The notes beneath the pieces were generated by a model. It was not told the origin of the DNA. It saw only the letters and a program-made list of their open reading frames with translations, and searched no databases. Shown here piece after piece: positions 1 to 6,063 of a stretch of 8,535 nt of DNA (the stretch's first letter is position 1; every line of letters starts with the position of its first letter). Location of the stretch: positions 1 to 8,535 of the forward strand of contig CAMBRJ010000096.1 of assembly GCA_945870175.1 (NCBI GenBank). Reading direction: 5' to 3'. This DNA comes from Gemmatimonas phototrophica (GTDB taxonomy: Bacteria > Gemmatimonadota > Gemmatimonadetes > Gemmatimonadales > Gemmatimonadaceae). A program made the translations under genes and the position numbers.

Positions 1-1
1 C

Positions 2-2839
2 GTCGTCGAGTCCAATCCGAGCACGTGGTACGTGGCCGGCGCTACCGGTGGACTCTGGCGCACCGAGGACAATGGGGTGACCTGGGCGTCGACGTTCGAT
101 GCGCCGGTGCACTCCATTGGCGATGTGGCCGTGTTCCAGCCCAATCCGCAGATCATCTGGGTGGGCACCGGCGAGCGCGCCAGCCGCCAGAGCGTGGGAT
201 GGGGTGACGGCGTGTACAAGAGCACGGACGGCGGGAAGACGTGGCAGAACATGGGCCTCGCCACGAGCAGGCACATCGGCCGCATTCAGCTGCACCCGCG
301 CGATCCCAACATCGCGTACGTGGCGGCGCAGGGGTCGGTGTGGGGCGCGGGTGGCGAGCGTGGGTTGTACCGCACCACCGATGGCGGTCGCAGCTGGACG
401 CGGACGCTGGTCGTCGACGACGAAACCGGCGCGACCGACGTCGCGATGGACTGGAACGATCCGAACGTGCTGTACGCGGCCACGTATCAGCGTCGCCGCA
501 GTGCGTATGGATTCGACGGCGGCGGCCCGGGGAGCGCGCTCTGGAAAAGCATCGACGCCGGCGCCACCTGGACCAAGCTCACGGGGCACGGATTGCCCGA
601 GGGCGAGTACGGCCGCATCGGCATCGGCGTGTATCGCAAGAATCCCAAAATCCTCACGGTCAGCATCGAGCAGGGCGCGCGCTACAATGCCAGCACGGCG
701 TACATCGTGCGCAAGGCGGGTGTGTATCGCAGTGAAGATGCGGGCGCCACGTGGACGTTCATGAGCGACTGGAATCCACGGCCGATGTATGCCAGCCAGG
801 TGATTATCGATCCGAATGACGACCAGCGCATCTACATGCTGAACGCGTATTCGTTCAGCGACAACGGCGGCAAAACGTTCACCGCGCCGCGTACGACCAC
901 GCATGGCGACGATCGCTTCGTGTGGGTGAATCCGACCAACAGCCGTCATGTGGTGAAGCTCGACGACGGCGGCATCGGCATCAGCTACGATCGCGGCAAC
1001 AAGTTCCTGTACGTCACGTCGCTGCCGCTGTCGCAGTTCTATCGGGTGACGACCGACAATGCGGTGCCCTTCAACATCTACGGCGGCTTGCAGGACAACG
1101 GCTGCTGGATGGGGCCGAGCGCGAGCTGGAATACCAACGGTGTGTTGAACGATCACTTCTCGCGGCTCTGCGGCGGCGACGGATTTCACGTGACGCCGAA
1201 TCCGCTGAATCCGCGCACGGTGTACTCGGCGTCGCAGTTCCTGGGGCTACAGCGCAACGACACCAAAACGTGGGAAGTGCAGGACATCCGCCCCGGCGAT
1301 TCCACCGGACACATTGCCGGCCGTCGCAACTGGGAAACGTGGGGCAAGCCGGGTGCCACACAGGTGCTGGGCAACGCGATGCATCCGGCCAACTGGGATG
1401 CGCCGTTCATCATTTCGCCACACGACACGGCCACGGTATACGCCGGCGGCCAGCATCTGTTCAAGTCGGTCAACAGTGGACGCACGTGGAAGGATCTGGG
1501 TGACATGAGCACCGGCGTCGATCGCTCAACGTTGCCGCTGATGGGGCGCAAGCCGGGCGAGAACACGCTGTCGCTCGACGACGGTGTCCCGTATTTCCCG
1601 GGCGTGACGGCACTGGCCGAATCGCCGCGTGCCAAGGGCGTGCTGTACGTGGGCACCGATGACGGTCGCTTCCGCGTGTCGCGCGATGGCGGCGCGACGT
1701 TCACGGATGTGCAGAGCCGTTTCCCAGGGCTGCCGAAGGACTCGTGGTTTGCCGGCGTGGAAGCGTCGCGGCACGCGGCGGGTACGGCGTATGTGGTGGT
1801 GGATAACCACCGCAGCAACGACTTCACGAACTACGTATACGCCACGATCGACTTCGGGACCACGTGGCGTCGCATTGACGCGGGGCTACCCGCCAATCGC
1901 GTCGCCCGCACGGTGCGTGAAGATCCGCGTAACCCGAAGCTCCTGTATCTCGCCACCGAGTTCGGCGTGTTCATTTCGCCCGATGCCGGCGGCCAGTGGG
2001 TGCCGCTGCGCAACAACATGCCGACGATGCCGTTCAACGACATCACGATTCAGGCGCGCGACAACACGCTGGTGCTGGGCTCGCATGCGCGTGGCTTGTG
2101 GATTCTCGATCAGCTGAACGCGCTGCAGGAGCTCACGCCGGCCGTGGCGGCCAGCCGTGCGCATCTGTTCACGGTGCAGCCGGCCATGCAGATCCGCACC
2201 ACGAACGTGCGTCCGCACACTGGCGACATGCTCTTCCGCGGTGAGAACCCGGCCAATGGCGCGCTGATCGATTACTGGGTGCGCGAATCGGGCACCGCGG
2301 TGACGCTCACGGTGCTGGACAGTGCGGGGCGCGCGGTGCAAACGCTCAAGCCCACGAGTGTTCGTGGCGTGAACCGCATCGTGTGGAATCTGCGCTATGC
2401 CGAGCTGCCGATTCGTAGTGGTGGTGGTGAAGACGACGACGCGGGGCCCAGTGCGACCACGCCGGGGCCGCTGGTGGTGCCGGGCACGTACACGGTACGG
2501 TTGTCGTCTGGCGGCGCCGCGCAGCAGCAGCGCGTGGTGGTGAAGGAGGATCCGCGGGTCACCGTGTCGCGCGCCGAACGGGCGGCGTGGACGGCGTTCC
2601 ATCGTGAGATCGCGGCGTTGGCCACGTCTCATGCGCCGGTCGCGGAACGGTGGCGGGCGAAGACTGGCACCGACGCCGCCACGCGCGACGGCAAGCGACA
2701 GGCGAGCGAGTTGAGTGCGCGGATCTCGGGGCTGTACGGCGCCGTGGCACGCTACACCGGTGCGCCGACGTCGGATCAGCGGTCGGAGCTGCGGTTCTAC
2801 ACCCGCATGGCGGCGGAGCTGGAGAAGGCGGGACGATGA
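2..2839 (+). CDS. Secreted BNR/Asp-box (sortilin/VPS10-like) beta-propeller protein, 5' partial
   Basis: The reading frame is open from base 2 to the TGA at 2837-2839 (945 residues visible). The real start and presumably a signal peptide lie to the left, because the first visible residues (VVESNPSTWYVAGATGG) are already inside a propeller blade. Numbering from base 2, Asp-box motifs (S/T-x-D-x-G-x-T-W/F) recur: RTEDNGVTW ~20-28, KSTDGGKTW ~73-81, RTTDGGRSW ~124-132, KSIDAGATW ~182-190, RSEDAGATW ~243-251, SDNGGKTF ~286-293, KSVNSGRTW ~488-496, then SRDGGATF, TIDFGTTW and SPDAGGQW. A GLQDNG...GGDGF segment (~362-394) is typical of this large family. The C-terminal ~220 residues change character: an Ig/FlgD-like beta domain (TLTVLDSAGRAVQTL ... 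GTYTVRL) followed by a helical tail. The family is often annotated 'glycosyl hydrolase' or 'WD40/YVTN/BNR-like', but no sialidase catalytic set is evident. A carbohydrate- or protein-binding role outside the cytoplasm is inferred; the substrate is unknown. Confidence 0.88.
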   Translation, partial: VVESNPSTWYVAGATGGLWRTEDNGVTWASTFDAPVHSIGDVAVFQPNPQIIWVGTGERASRQSVGWGDGVYKSTDGGKTWQNMGLATSRHIGRIQLHPRDPNIAYVAAQGSVWGAGGERGLYRTTDGGRSWTRTLVVDDETGATDVAMDWNDPNVLYAATYQRRRSAYGFDGGGPGSALWKSIDAGATWTKLTGHGLPEGEYGRIGIGVYRKNPKILTVSIEQGARYNASTAYIVRKAGVYRSEDAGATWTFMSDWNPRPMYASQVIIDPNDDQRIYMLNAYSFSDNGGKTFTAPRTTTHGDDRFVWVNPTNSRHVVKLDDGGIGISYDRGNKFLYVTSLPLSQFYRVTTDNAVPFNIYGGLQDNGCWMGPSASWNTNGVLNDHFSRLCGGDGFHVTPNPLNPRTVYSASQFLGLQRNDTKTWEVQDIRPGDSTGHIAGRRNWETWGKPGATQVLGNAMHPANWDAPFIISPHDTATVYAGGQHLFKSVNSGRTWKDLGDMSTGVDRSTLPLMGRKPGENTLSLDDGVPYFPGVTALAESPRAKGVLYVGTDDGRFRVSRDGGATFTDVQSRFPGLPKDSWFAGVEASRHAAGTAYVVVDNHRSNDFTNYVYATIDFGTTWRRIDAGLPANRVARTVREDPRNPKLLYLATEFGVFISPDAGGQWVPLRNNMPTMPFNDITIQARDNTLVLGSHARGLWILDQLNALQELTPAVAASRAHLFTVQPAMQIRTTNVRPHTGDMLFRGENPANGALIDYWVRESGTAVTLTVLDSAGRAVQTLKPTSVRGVNRIVWNLRYAELPIRSGGGEDDDAGPSATTPGPLVVPGTYTVRLSSGGAAQQQRVVVKEDPRVTVSRAERAAWTAFHREIAALATSHAPVAERWRAKTGTDAATRDGKRQASELSARISGLYGAVARYTGAPTSDQRSELRFYTRMAAELEKAGR

Positions 2840-2865
2840 GGTTGGTGTCTTGCTGATCGTTCGCT

Positions 2866-3004
2866 GAACGGATCACGCAGAGGGGCAGAGGGCGCAGGGA
2901 ACGCAGAGGCGTGCTACGGAGAAATCCTGGCACGCTTTTGTGTTTTTCATGAATGGCATGTCTCTGCGTTCTCTGCGTGCTCTGCGCCTCCGCGTGATCT
3001 GTTC
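2866..3004. repeat. Long imperfect inverted repeat with 44-nt arms (GCAGAG-type intergenic element)
   Basis: The left arm 2866-2909 and right arm 2961-3004 are reverse complements at about 37 of 44 positions; the outer 13 nt (GAACGGATCACGC against GCGTGATCTGTTC) differ at one base. The left arm is a purine-rich string of 8-10-nt units (ACGCAGAG, GGGCAGAG, GGCGCAGG, GAACGCAGAG) and the right arm is the complementary CTCTGCG string. The 51-nt loop (2910-2960) holds a second small hairpin. The element starts 27 nt after the BNR gene stop and ends 25 nt before the deacetylase start, so it nearly fills the gap. Translated, it gives the low-complexity AEAQSTQRTQR and LRSLRPLPLC peptides that I recall from spurious ORFs over interspersed hairpin repeats in many bacteria. 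A non-coding, MITE- or REP-like repeat is the best reading. There is no transposase here. Confidence 0.85.
2909..2947 (+). terminator. Candidate intrinsic terminator inside the inverted-repeat loop
   Basis: GCGTGC (2909-2914) pairs perfectly with GCACGC (2930-2935). An inner GGA/TCC stem (2918-2920 with 2925-2927) is closed by a GAAA tetraloop. The stem is followed by TTTTGTGTTTTT (2936-2947). It lies about 70 nt after the stop of the BNR gene and would end that transcript. The first U-run is only four long and the stem has an internal loop, so strength is uncertain. Confidence 0.5.
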
Positions 3005-3029
3005 CAGCGACCCGACTAGAATTCACCCA
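2994..3029 (+). promoter_or_regulatory. Candidate promoter giving a leaderless mRNA for the deacetylase gene
   Basis: TAGAAT at 3017-3022 matches TATAAT at five of six positions. A weak -35 (GTGATC, 2994-2999) lies 17 nt upstream, inside the right arm of the inverted repeat. The expected start point, about seven bases after the -10, falls on the ATG at 3029. No Shine-Dalgarno sequence precedes that ATG, which fits leaderless initiation. Confidence 0.45.
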
Positions 3030-3934
3030 TGCTCCACCTCTGGTCGTCATCCAAATACGCCATCGAACTCCCTGACGGGCATCGGTTTCCGATGTCCAAG
3101 TACCAGCTATTGCGCGAGGGGGTGTTGGCGGAGGGGCTGGTGCCACCGGAGCGGCTACACGATCCGCAACGGGTGAGCGTGGATGATCTGCTGCTGGTGC
3201 ATACGCGCGAGTACGTGGACCACATCACCAACGGCACGCTGCCGGCGGCCGAGCAGCGACGCATCGGGTTGCCGTGGTCGGAGAGTTTCGTGGAGCGCGC
3301 GTATCGGGTGGTGCAGGGCACCTGCGAAGCGGCCGAGTCGGCGCTCACGCATGGCGTGGCGATGAATCTGGCCGGTGGCACGCACCACGCGTTTCCTGAT
3401 CGCGGCGAAGGGTTTTGCACGTTCAATGACGTGGCGGTGGCGATCCGCCGCCTGCAGCGCGACGGGCGCGTGCGTCGGGTGGCGATCGTCGATCTCGATG
3501 TGCATCAGGGCAACGGGACGCACGCCTGCTTTGCCGGTGATTCGCACGTGTACACGTTTAGTATGCACGGGGCGAAGAACTTCCCGTTTCACAAAGTACC
3601 GGGCACGCTCGACGTCGAGCTCGACGACGGCACCGGTGACGCGGCGTATCTGGCCCTGTTAGAGGCGCATCTTCCCACGGTGCTGCGCGAGGCGCGCCCC
3701 GATCTCGTCGTGTATTTGGCTGGCGCCGACCCGCATGAGGGGGACAAGCTGGGGCGCCTCAGGCTCACCGTTGAGGGACTGCACCGGCGGGACGCCGTCG
3801 TCGTGCAGCTGTGCCGGGAGATCGGCGTCCCGGTCTGCGCAACGATGTCCGGCGGGTACGGGCGGGACGTGCGGGACACCGTGCAGGTGCACATGAACAC
3901 CGTACGGGTGCTGCAGAGCTTCGCGGGGCGCTAG
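3029..3934 (+). CDS. Histone deacetylase family protein (class IV/HDAC11-like)
   Basis: This 301-residue protein belongs to the arginase/deacetylase fold: zinc hydrolases that remove acetyl or other acyl groups from amines such as acetyl-lysine or acetylpolyamines. The active-site set appears complete: the charge-relay His pair in GGTHHAF (H119, H120), the zinc ligands D157 and H159 in DLDVHQGNGT, the third ligand D234 in AGADPHEGD, and the catalytic Tyr Y277 in SGGYGRD. Gln rather than a second His after H159 is the pattern I associate with class IV/HDAC11-like enzymes. Length is normal for single-domain bacterial members, and there is no signal peptide, so it should be cytoplasmic. The ATG at 3029 is chosen because MLHLWSSSKYAIELPDGHRFPM aligns with the usual N-terminus. 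It sits just downstream of the 2866-3004 repeat and 41 bp ahead of the sugar dehydrogenase gene, so co-transcription is possible. The true substrate cannot be read from sequence. Confidence 0.92.
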   Translation: MLHLWSSSKYAIELPDGHRFPMSKYQLLREGVLAEGLVPPERLHDPQRVSVDDLLLVHTREYVDHITNGTLPAAEQRRIGLPWSESFVERAYRVVQGTCEAAESALTHGVAMNLAGGTHHAFPDRGEGFCTFNDVAVAIRRLQRDGRVRRVAIVDLDVHQGNGTHACFAGDSHVYTFSMHGAKNFPFHKVPGTLDVELDDGTGDAAYLALLEAHLPTVLREARPDLVVYLAGADPHEGDKLGRLRLTVEGLHRRDAVVVQLCREIGVPVCATMSGGYGRDVRDTVQVHMNTVRVLQSFAGR

Positions 3935-3962
3935 TTTCTTACAGATTCCACCTTCCGTTCTC

Positions 3963-3967
3963 AGGAG
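3963..3967 (+). promoter_or_regulatory. Ribosome binding site deciding the sugar dehydrogenase start
   Basis: AGGAG lies 8 nt upstream of the ATG at 3976. It supports this start over the in-frame ATG at 3811, which lies inside the deacetylase gene. The ATG at 3976 also places the signal peptide at the N-terminus. Confidence 0.8.
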
Positions 3968-3975
3968 ACCTCCGG

Positions 3976-5145
3976 ATGATTCGTCGTACGTTTCTGCTCG
4001 CGCGCGCGGTTGCGACGGCGAGCGCGCTGCTCGCGGTGCCCGCGATGGCGCAGTCGCCCGTGTACAAGTCGTCGGCGCACGACTACCGCCTCGTCACCGT
4101 GGCGGAGGGGCTCGTGCAGCCTTGGTCGATGGCGTTCCTTCCCGGCGGCGACCTGCTGGTGACCGAGCGGCCCGGCCGTCTCCGCCTCGTGCGCGGTGGC
4201 AAGCTGCTGCCCACGCCCGTCACCGGTGTGCCGGAAGTCGTCTACCGCGGACAAGGTGGTCTGCTCGATGTCGTGGCGCATCCGAACTTCGCCGCGAACA
4301 AGCTGGTCTATCTCAGCTACTCCAAGCCCACCGGCGGCGGGGCCGCCACCACCGCGGTCGCGCGTGGGCGCTTCGAAAACAACGCGCTGGTTGACGTGAA
4401 GGATGTCTTCGTCGCCGACACCAAGGGCGCACCGGGCCACTTCGGGTCGCGCATCGCGTTCGACAAGAGCGGCATGATGTTCATCACCGTCGGCGAGCGT
4501 CAGGCGCCATCTACCGGCGATCTCGAGAAGCATCCGGCGCAGGACCTGTCGAATCACCACGGCAAAGTCATTCGCCTGTTCGATGATGGCCGCGTACCCC
4601 CCGACAATCCGTTCGTGGGCAAGGCCGGCGCCAAGCCGGAAATCTGGAGCTACGGTCATCGCAATCAGCAGGGCCTCGCGATCCATCCCACGTCGGGAGA
4701 CGTGTGGGCCGTGGAGCATGGACCGCAGGGTGGCGACGAACTCAACCTGATCCAGAAGGGGCTCAACTACGGCTGGCCGGTCGTTGGCTTCGGCGTGAAC
4801 TACGGCCCCGGTGTCGCGATCCACGCGGGCACGATGCGCGCCGGCATGGAGAACGCGAAGAATGTGTGGGTGCCCTCCATCGCCACGTCGAGCCTCATGA
4901 TCTACTCCGGTGACAAGTTCCCGGCGTGGAAGGGCAGCTTCTTCGTGGGCGGACTCGCCGGACAGCGCATTGTGCGTCTCACCTACGACGGCAAAGTGTT
5001 CAACGTCGAGGACAATCTGGTGCGCACGCAGGGACGCATCCGCGACGTGAAGCAAGGACCGGACGGGTTCATCTACTTCTCGATCGATGAACAACAAGCG
5101 AAGCCGACGGCGGTGATGCGCATGGAACCAGTCGCGCGGCGGTAA
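3976..5145 (+). CDS. Exported PQQ-dependent aldose sugar dehydrogenase (Asd/YliI-like)
   Basis: The 389-residue protein starts with a Sec signal peptide (MIRRTFLLAR, hydrophobic stretch, probable cleavage after AMA at ~25), so it acts in the periplasm. The rest is a soluble glucose dehydrogenase/GSDH six-bladed propeller: PWSMAFLPGGDLLVTERPGR (49-68), GQGGLLDVVAHPNF (92-105), HFGSRIAF (155-162), YGHRNQQGLA (226-235), EHGPQGGDELNLI (247-259), NYGWP (264-268) and a C-terminal GPDGFIYFSID (361-371). By analogy with Acinetobacter sGDH, H155 should be the catalytic base and R229 in GHRN a PQQ contact. It oxidises the anomeric carbon of aldoses to lactones and passes electrons to a quinone or cytochrome acceptor. 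No PQQ biosynthesis genes are in the window, so the cofactor may be made elsewhere or imported. The stop codon TAA overlaps the left boundary of repeat element A. Confidence 0.93.
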   Translation: MIRRTFLLARAVATASALLAVPAMAQSPVYKSSAHDYRLVTVAEGLVQPWSMAFLPGGDLLVTERPGRLRLVRGGKLLPTPVTGVPEVVYRGQGGLLDVVAHPNFAANKLVYLSYSKPTGGGAATTAVARGRFENNALVDVKDVFVADTKGAPGHFGSRIAFDKSGMMFITVGERQAPSTGDLEKHPAQDLSNHHGKVIRLFDDGRVPPDNPFVGKAGAKPEIWSYGHRNQQGLAIHPTSGDVWAVEHGPQGGDELNLIQKGLNYGWPVVGFGVNYGPGVAIHAGTMRAGMENAKNVWVPSIATSSLMIYSGDKFPAWKGSFFVGGLAGQRIVRLTYDGKVFNVEDNLVRTQGRIRDVKQGPDGFIYFSIDEQQAKPTAVMRMEPVARR

Positions 5146-5150
5146 CTGAT

Positions 5151-5323
5151 GAACGGCGCTAAGAGTGAACGGCGCCAAGAATCAACGGCGCGAAGGTAAA
5201 AAGCGCGAAGAGTAAACGGCGAATCAGTGCTCAGAGCGCTGTTCGCCGTTTTCGCTTTCTATTCTTAGCGCCCCTTACCTTAGCGCTGTTCATTTTTAGC
5301 GTCGTTGATTCTTGGCGCTGTTA
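5151..5323. repeat. Palindromic element copy A: four 16-nt units per arm around a central hairpin
   Basis: The left arm has four tandem units: 5151-5166 GAACGGCGCTAAGAGT, 5167-5182 GAACGGCGCCAAGAAT, 5183-5197 CAACGGCGCGAAGGT and 5198-5213 AAAAAGCGCGAAGAGT. The 38-nt core is 5214-5251. After a 9-nt asymmetric insert (5252-5260), the right arm to ~5322 carries four units in inverse orientation (for example GATTCTTGGCGCTGTT, 5307-5322). The whole folds about position ~5237. The left edge shares 23 nt exactly with copy B if read from 5144. It fills the 186-bp gap between the convergent sugar dehydrogenase and DinB-like genes. There are no unique spacers, so it is not CRISPR. A non-autonomous mobile or REP/BIME-like element is inferred. 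Confidence 0.9.
5214..5266 (+). terminator. Core hairpin of element A, likely bidirectional terminator
   Basis: AAACGGCGAA (5214-5223) pairs perfectly with TTCGCCGTTT (5242-5251). Inside, CAGTGCT pairs with AGCGCTG (one G-T wobble, 3-nt loop CAG, one bulged T). On the + strand a T-rich stretch follows (TTTTCGCTTTCTATTCTT, ending 5266). On the - strand the stem is followed by GTTTACTCTTCGCGCTTTTT. Its place between two convergent genes suits termination of both. Confidence 0.55.
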
Positions 5324-5331
5324 GCAGTCCC

Positions 5332-5832
5332 TCACTCCGGCGCCGGAACTCCCATCGCCGTCCATTCTTCCTTCGCCGGCCCGTACATCCCTGGTATCAC
5401 CAGGCCCGCTTGTCGCATGCCCACCGTGAGCTGACCGCGGTGGTGCGTCTGGTGCTTGATCAGTACATCGAGTGTCATACCTCGCGGCCACGTTTCGCCG
5501 TACATGTCGTCGGTTTCGAGTAGCGTGGAGTCGGTCCAATGCGCGCCGAGCTGTTCGCTTAACGACGCGGCGGCGGTGCGATACGCGGCTGCGATGTCGG
5601 CGGCGTGTGTGGGCACGGCGTCGTGCTCACCGGCGCCGGACACCACGAGCCCGGTGCGATGCAGCATTTCGGGAATCGTCTGCGCAATGTGCCACGCCAG
5701 GCGGCCCACCGTGCGACCACCCGGATACAGCGTATGTGACAATGAGGCGTCGGTAAGACGGTCGAGCAGCTTCTGGGTGCTCTCGGATTCGTACTGCCAG
5801 GAGGCGTGAAACGACGCGAGTGAGGTATACAT
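5332..5832 (-). CDS. DinB-family putative metal-dependent protein
   Basis: The 166-residue protein fits the DinB/YfiT-like four-helix-bundle family, members of which bind a metal through three histidines. Candidate ligands are H48 in RLAWHIAQ and H127 and H131 in KHQTHHRGQLT. The ending YGPAKEEWTAMGVPAPE is typical of the family, whose members include thiol transferases, hydrolases and stress-induced proteins of unknown function. The exact reaction cannot be assigned. I start at the ATG at 5832: on the - strand GAGG lies 6 nt upstream, whereas the in-frame TTG at 5838 would leave no spacing. It is flanked by two copies of the same palindromic element, A beyond its stop and B upstream of its start. 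Confidence 0.88.
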   Translation of the reverse strand: MYTSLASFHASWQYESESTQKLLDRLTDASLSHTLYPGGRTVGRLAWHIAQTIPEMLHRTGLVVSGAGEHDAVPTHAADIAAAYRTAAASLSEQLGAHWTDSTLLETDDMYGETWPRGMTLDVLIKHQTHHRGQLTVGMRQAGLVIPGMYGPAKEEWTAMGVPAPE

Positions 5833-5845
5833 GGGCAACCTCGTC

Positions 5846-5876
5846 GGGAAGTGGGGAGTGGGGAGTGGGGGGAGGT
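5846..5876 (+). repeat. G-rich heptamer tract (GTGGGGA) with G-quadruplex potential
   Basis: Two exact GTGGGGA copies (5851-5857, 5858-5864) are followed by a variant at 5865-5873. G-runs of 3, 4, 4 and 6 (5846-5848, 5853-5856, 5860-5863, 5867-5872) with loops of 4, 3 and 3 nt satisfy the usual four-run quadruplex pattern. The G-rich strand is the template strand of the leftward DinB-like gene, 14 nt or more upstream of its start codon, so its mRNA leader would be C-rich. Confidence 0.75.
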
Positions 5877-5884
5877 GAACTGAT

Positions 5885-6056
5885 GAACGGCGCTAAGAGT
5901 TTACGGCGCTAAGAATCAACGGCGCTAAAATAAACGGCGCGAAGAGTAAACGGCGAATCAGTGCTCAGCGCGCTGTTCGCCGTTTCGCATTTCACTCTTC
6001 GCGCCCGTAACCTTAGCGCGGTTGATTCTTCGCGCGGTTCACTCTTAGCGCCCCTG
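5885..6056. repeat. Palindromic element copy B: four 16-nt units per arm around a central hairpin
   Basis: Left-arm units are 5885-5900 GAACGGCGCTAAGAGT, 5901-5916 TTACGGCGCTAAGAAT, 5917-5931 CAACGGCGCTAAAAT and 5932-5947 AAACGGCGCGAAGAGT. The core is 5948-5985, then an 8-nt asymmetric insert (5986-5993). The right arm 5994-6056 carries four inverse units, including ACTCTTAGCGCC (6041-6052), which pairs perfectly with 5889-5900. All arm units pair in one register centred at 5970.5. The core differs from copy A at a single base (A to C in the inner stem). The element is in the same orientation as copy A, 734 bp away. It occupies the divergent intergenic region between the DinB-like and RidA-like genes and ends about 8 nt before the RidA ATG, so the promoters of one or both genes must lie in or beside it. 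Confidence 0.9.
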
Positions 6057-6063
6057 GTATTTT

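Noticed and set aside
1886..2632. Antisense frame (248 codons) inside the BNR gene
   Set aside because: Arg/His-rich composition typical of shadow frames; the + strand has repeated Asp-box motifs across the same bases.
2..2839. Catalytic sialidase or glycoside hydrolase
   Set aside because: Asp-boxes are structural; I cannot identify the Arg triad, Tyr/Glu pair or another catalytic set, so only a propeller protein is claimed.
2559..3146. Antisense frame (195 codons) across the 2866-3004 repeat
   Set aside because: Its middle part is simply the translation of the inverted repeat, and its ends overlap two well-supported genes on the other strand.
3811..3975. N-terminal extension of the sugar dehydrogenase to the ATG at 3811
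   Set aside because: It would overlap the deacetylase gene in another frame and bury the signal peptide; AGGAG with 8-nt spacing supports the ATG at 3976.
3961..5178. Long antisense reading frame (405 codons) opposite the sugar dehydrogenase
   Set aside because: It is a high-GC mirror frame: no recognisable motifs, low-complexity Arg/His-rich sequence, while the + strand encodes a full conserved enzyme with signal peptide and RBS.
5144..6056. CRISPR array
   Set aside because: The 16-nt units are back-to-back with no unique spacers, and they invert around a central hairpin; no cas genes are present.
5144..6056. Composite insertion sequence with terminal inverted repeats
   Set aside because: The only gene between the copies is a DinB-family protein; no transposase and no clear target-site duplication is visible.
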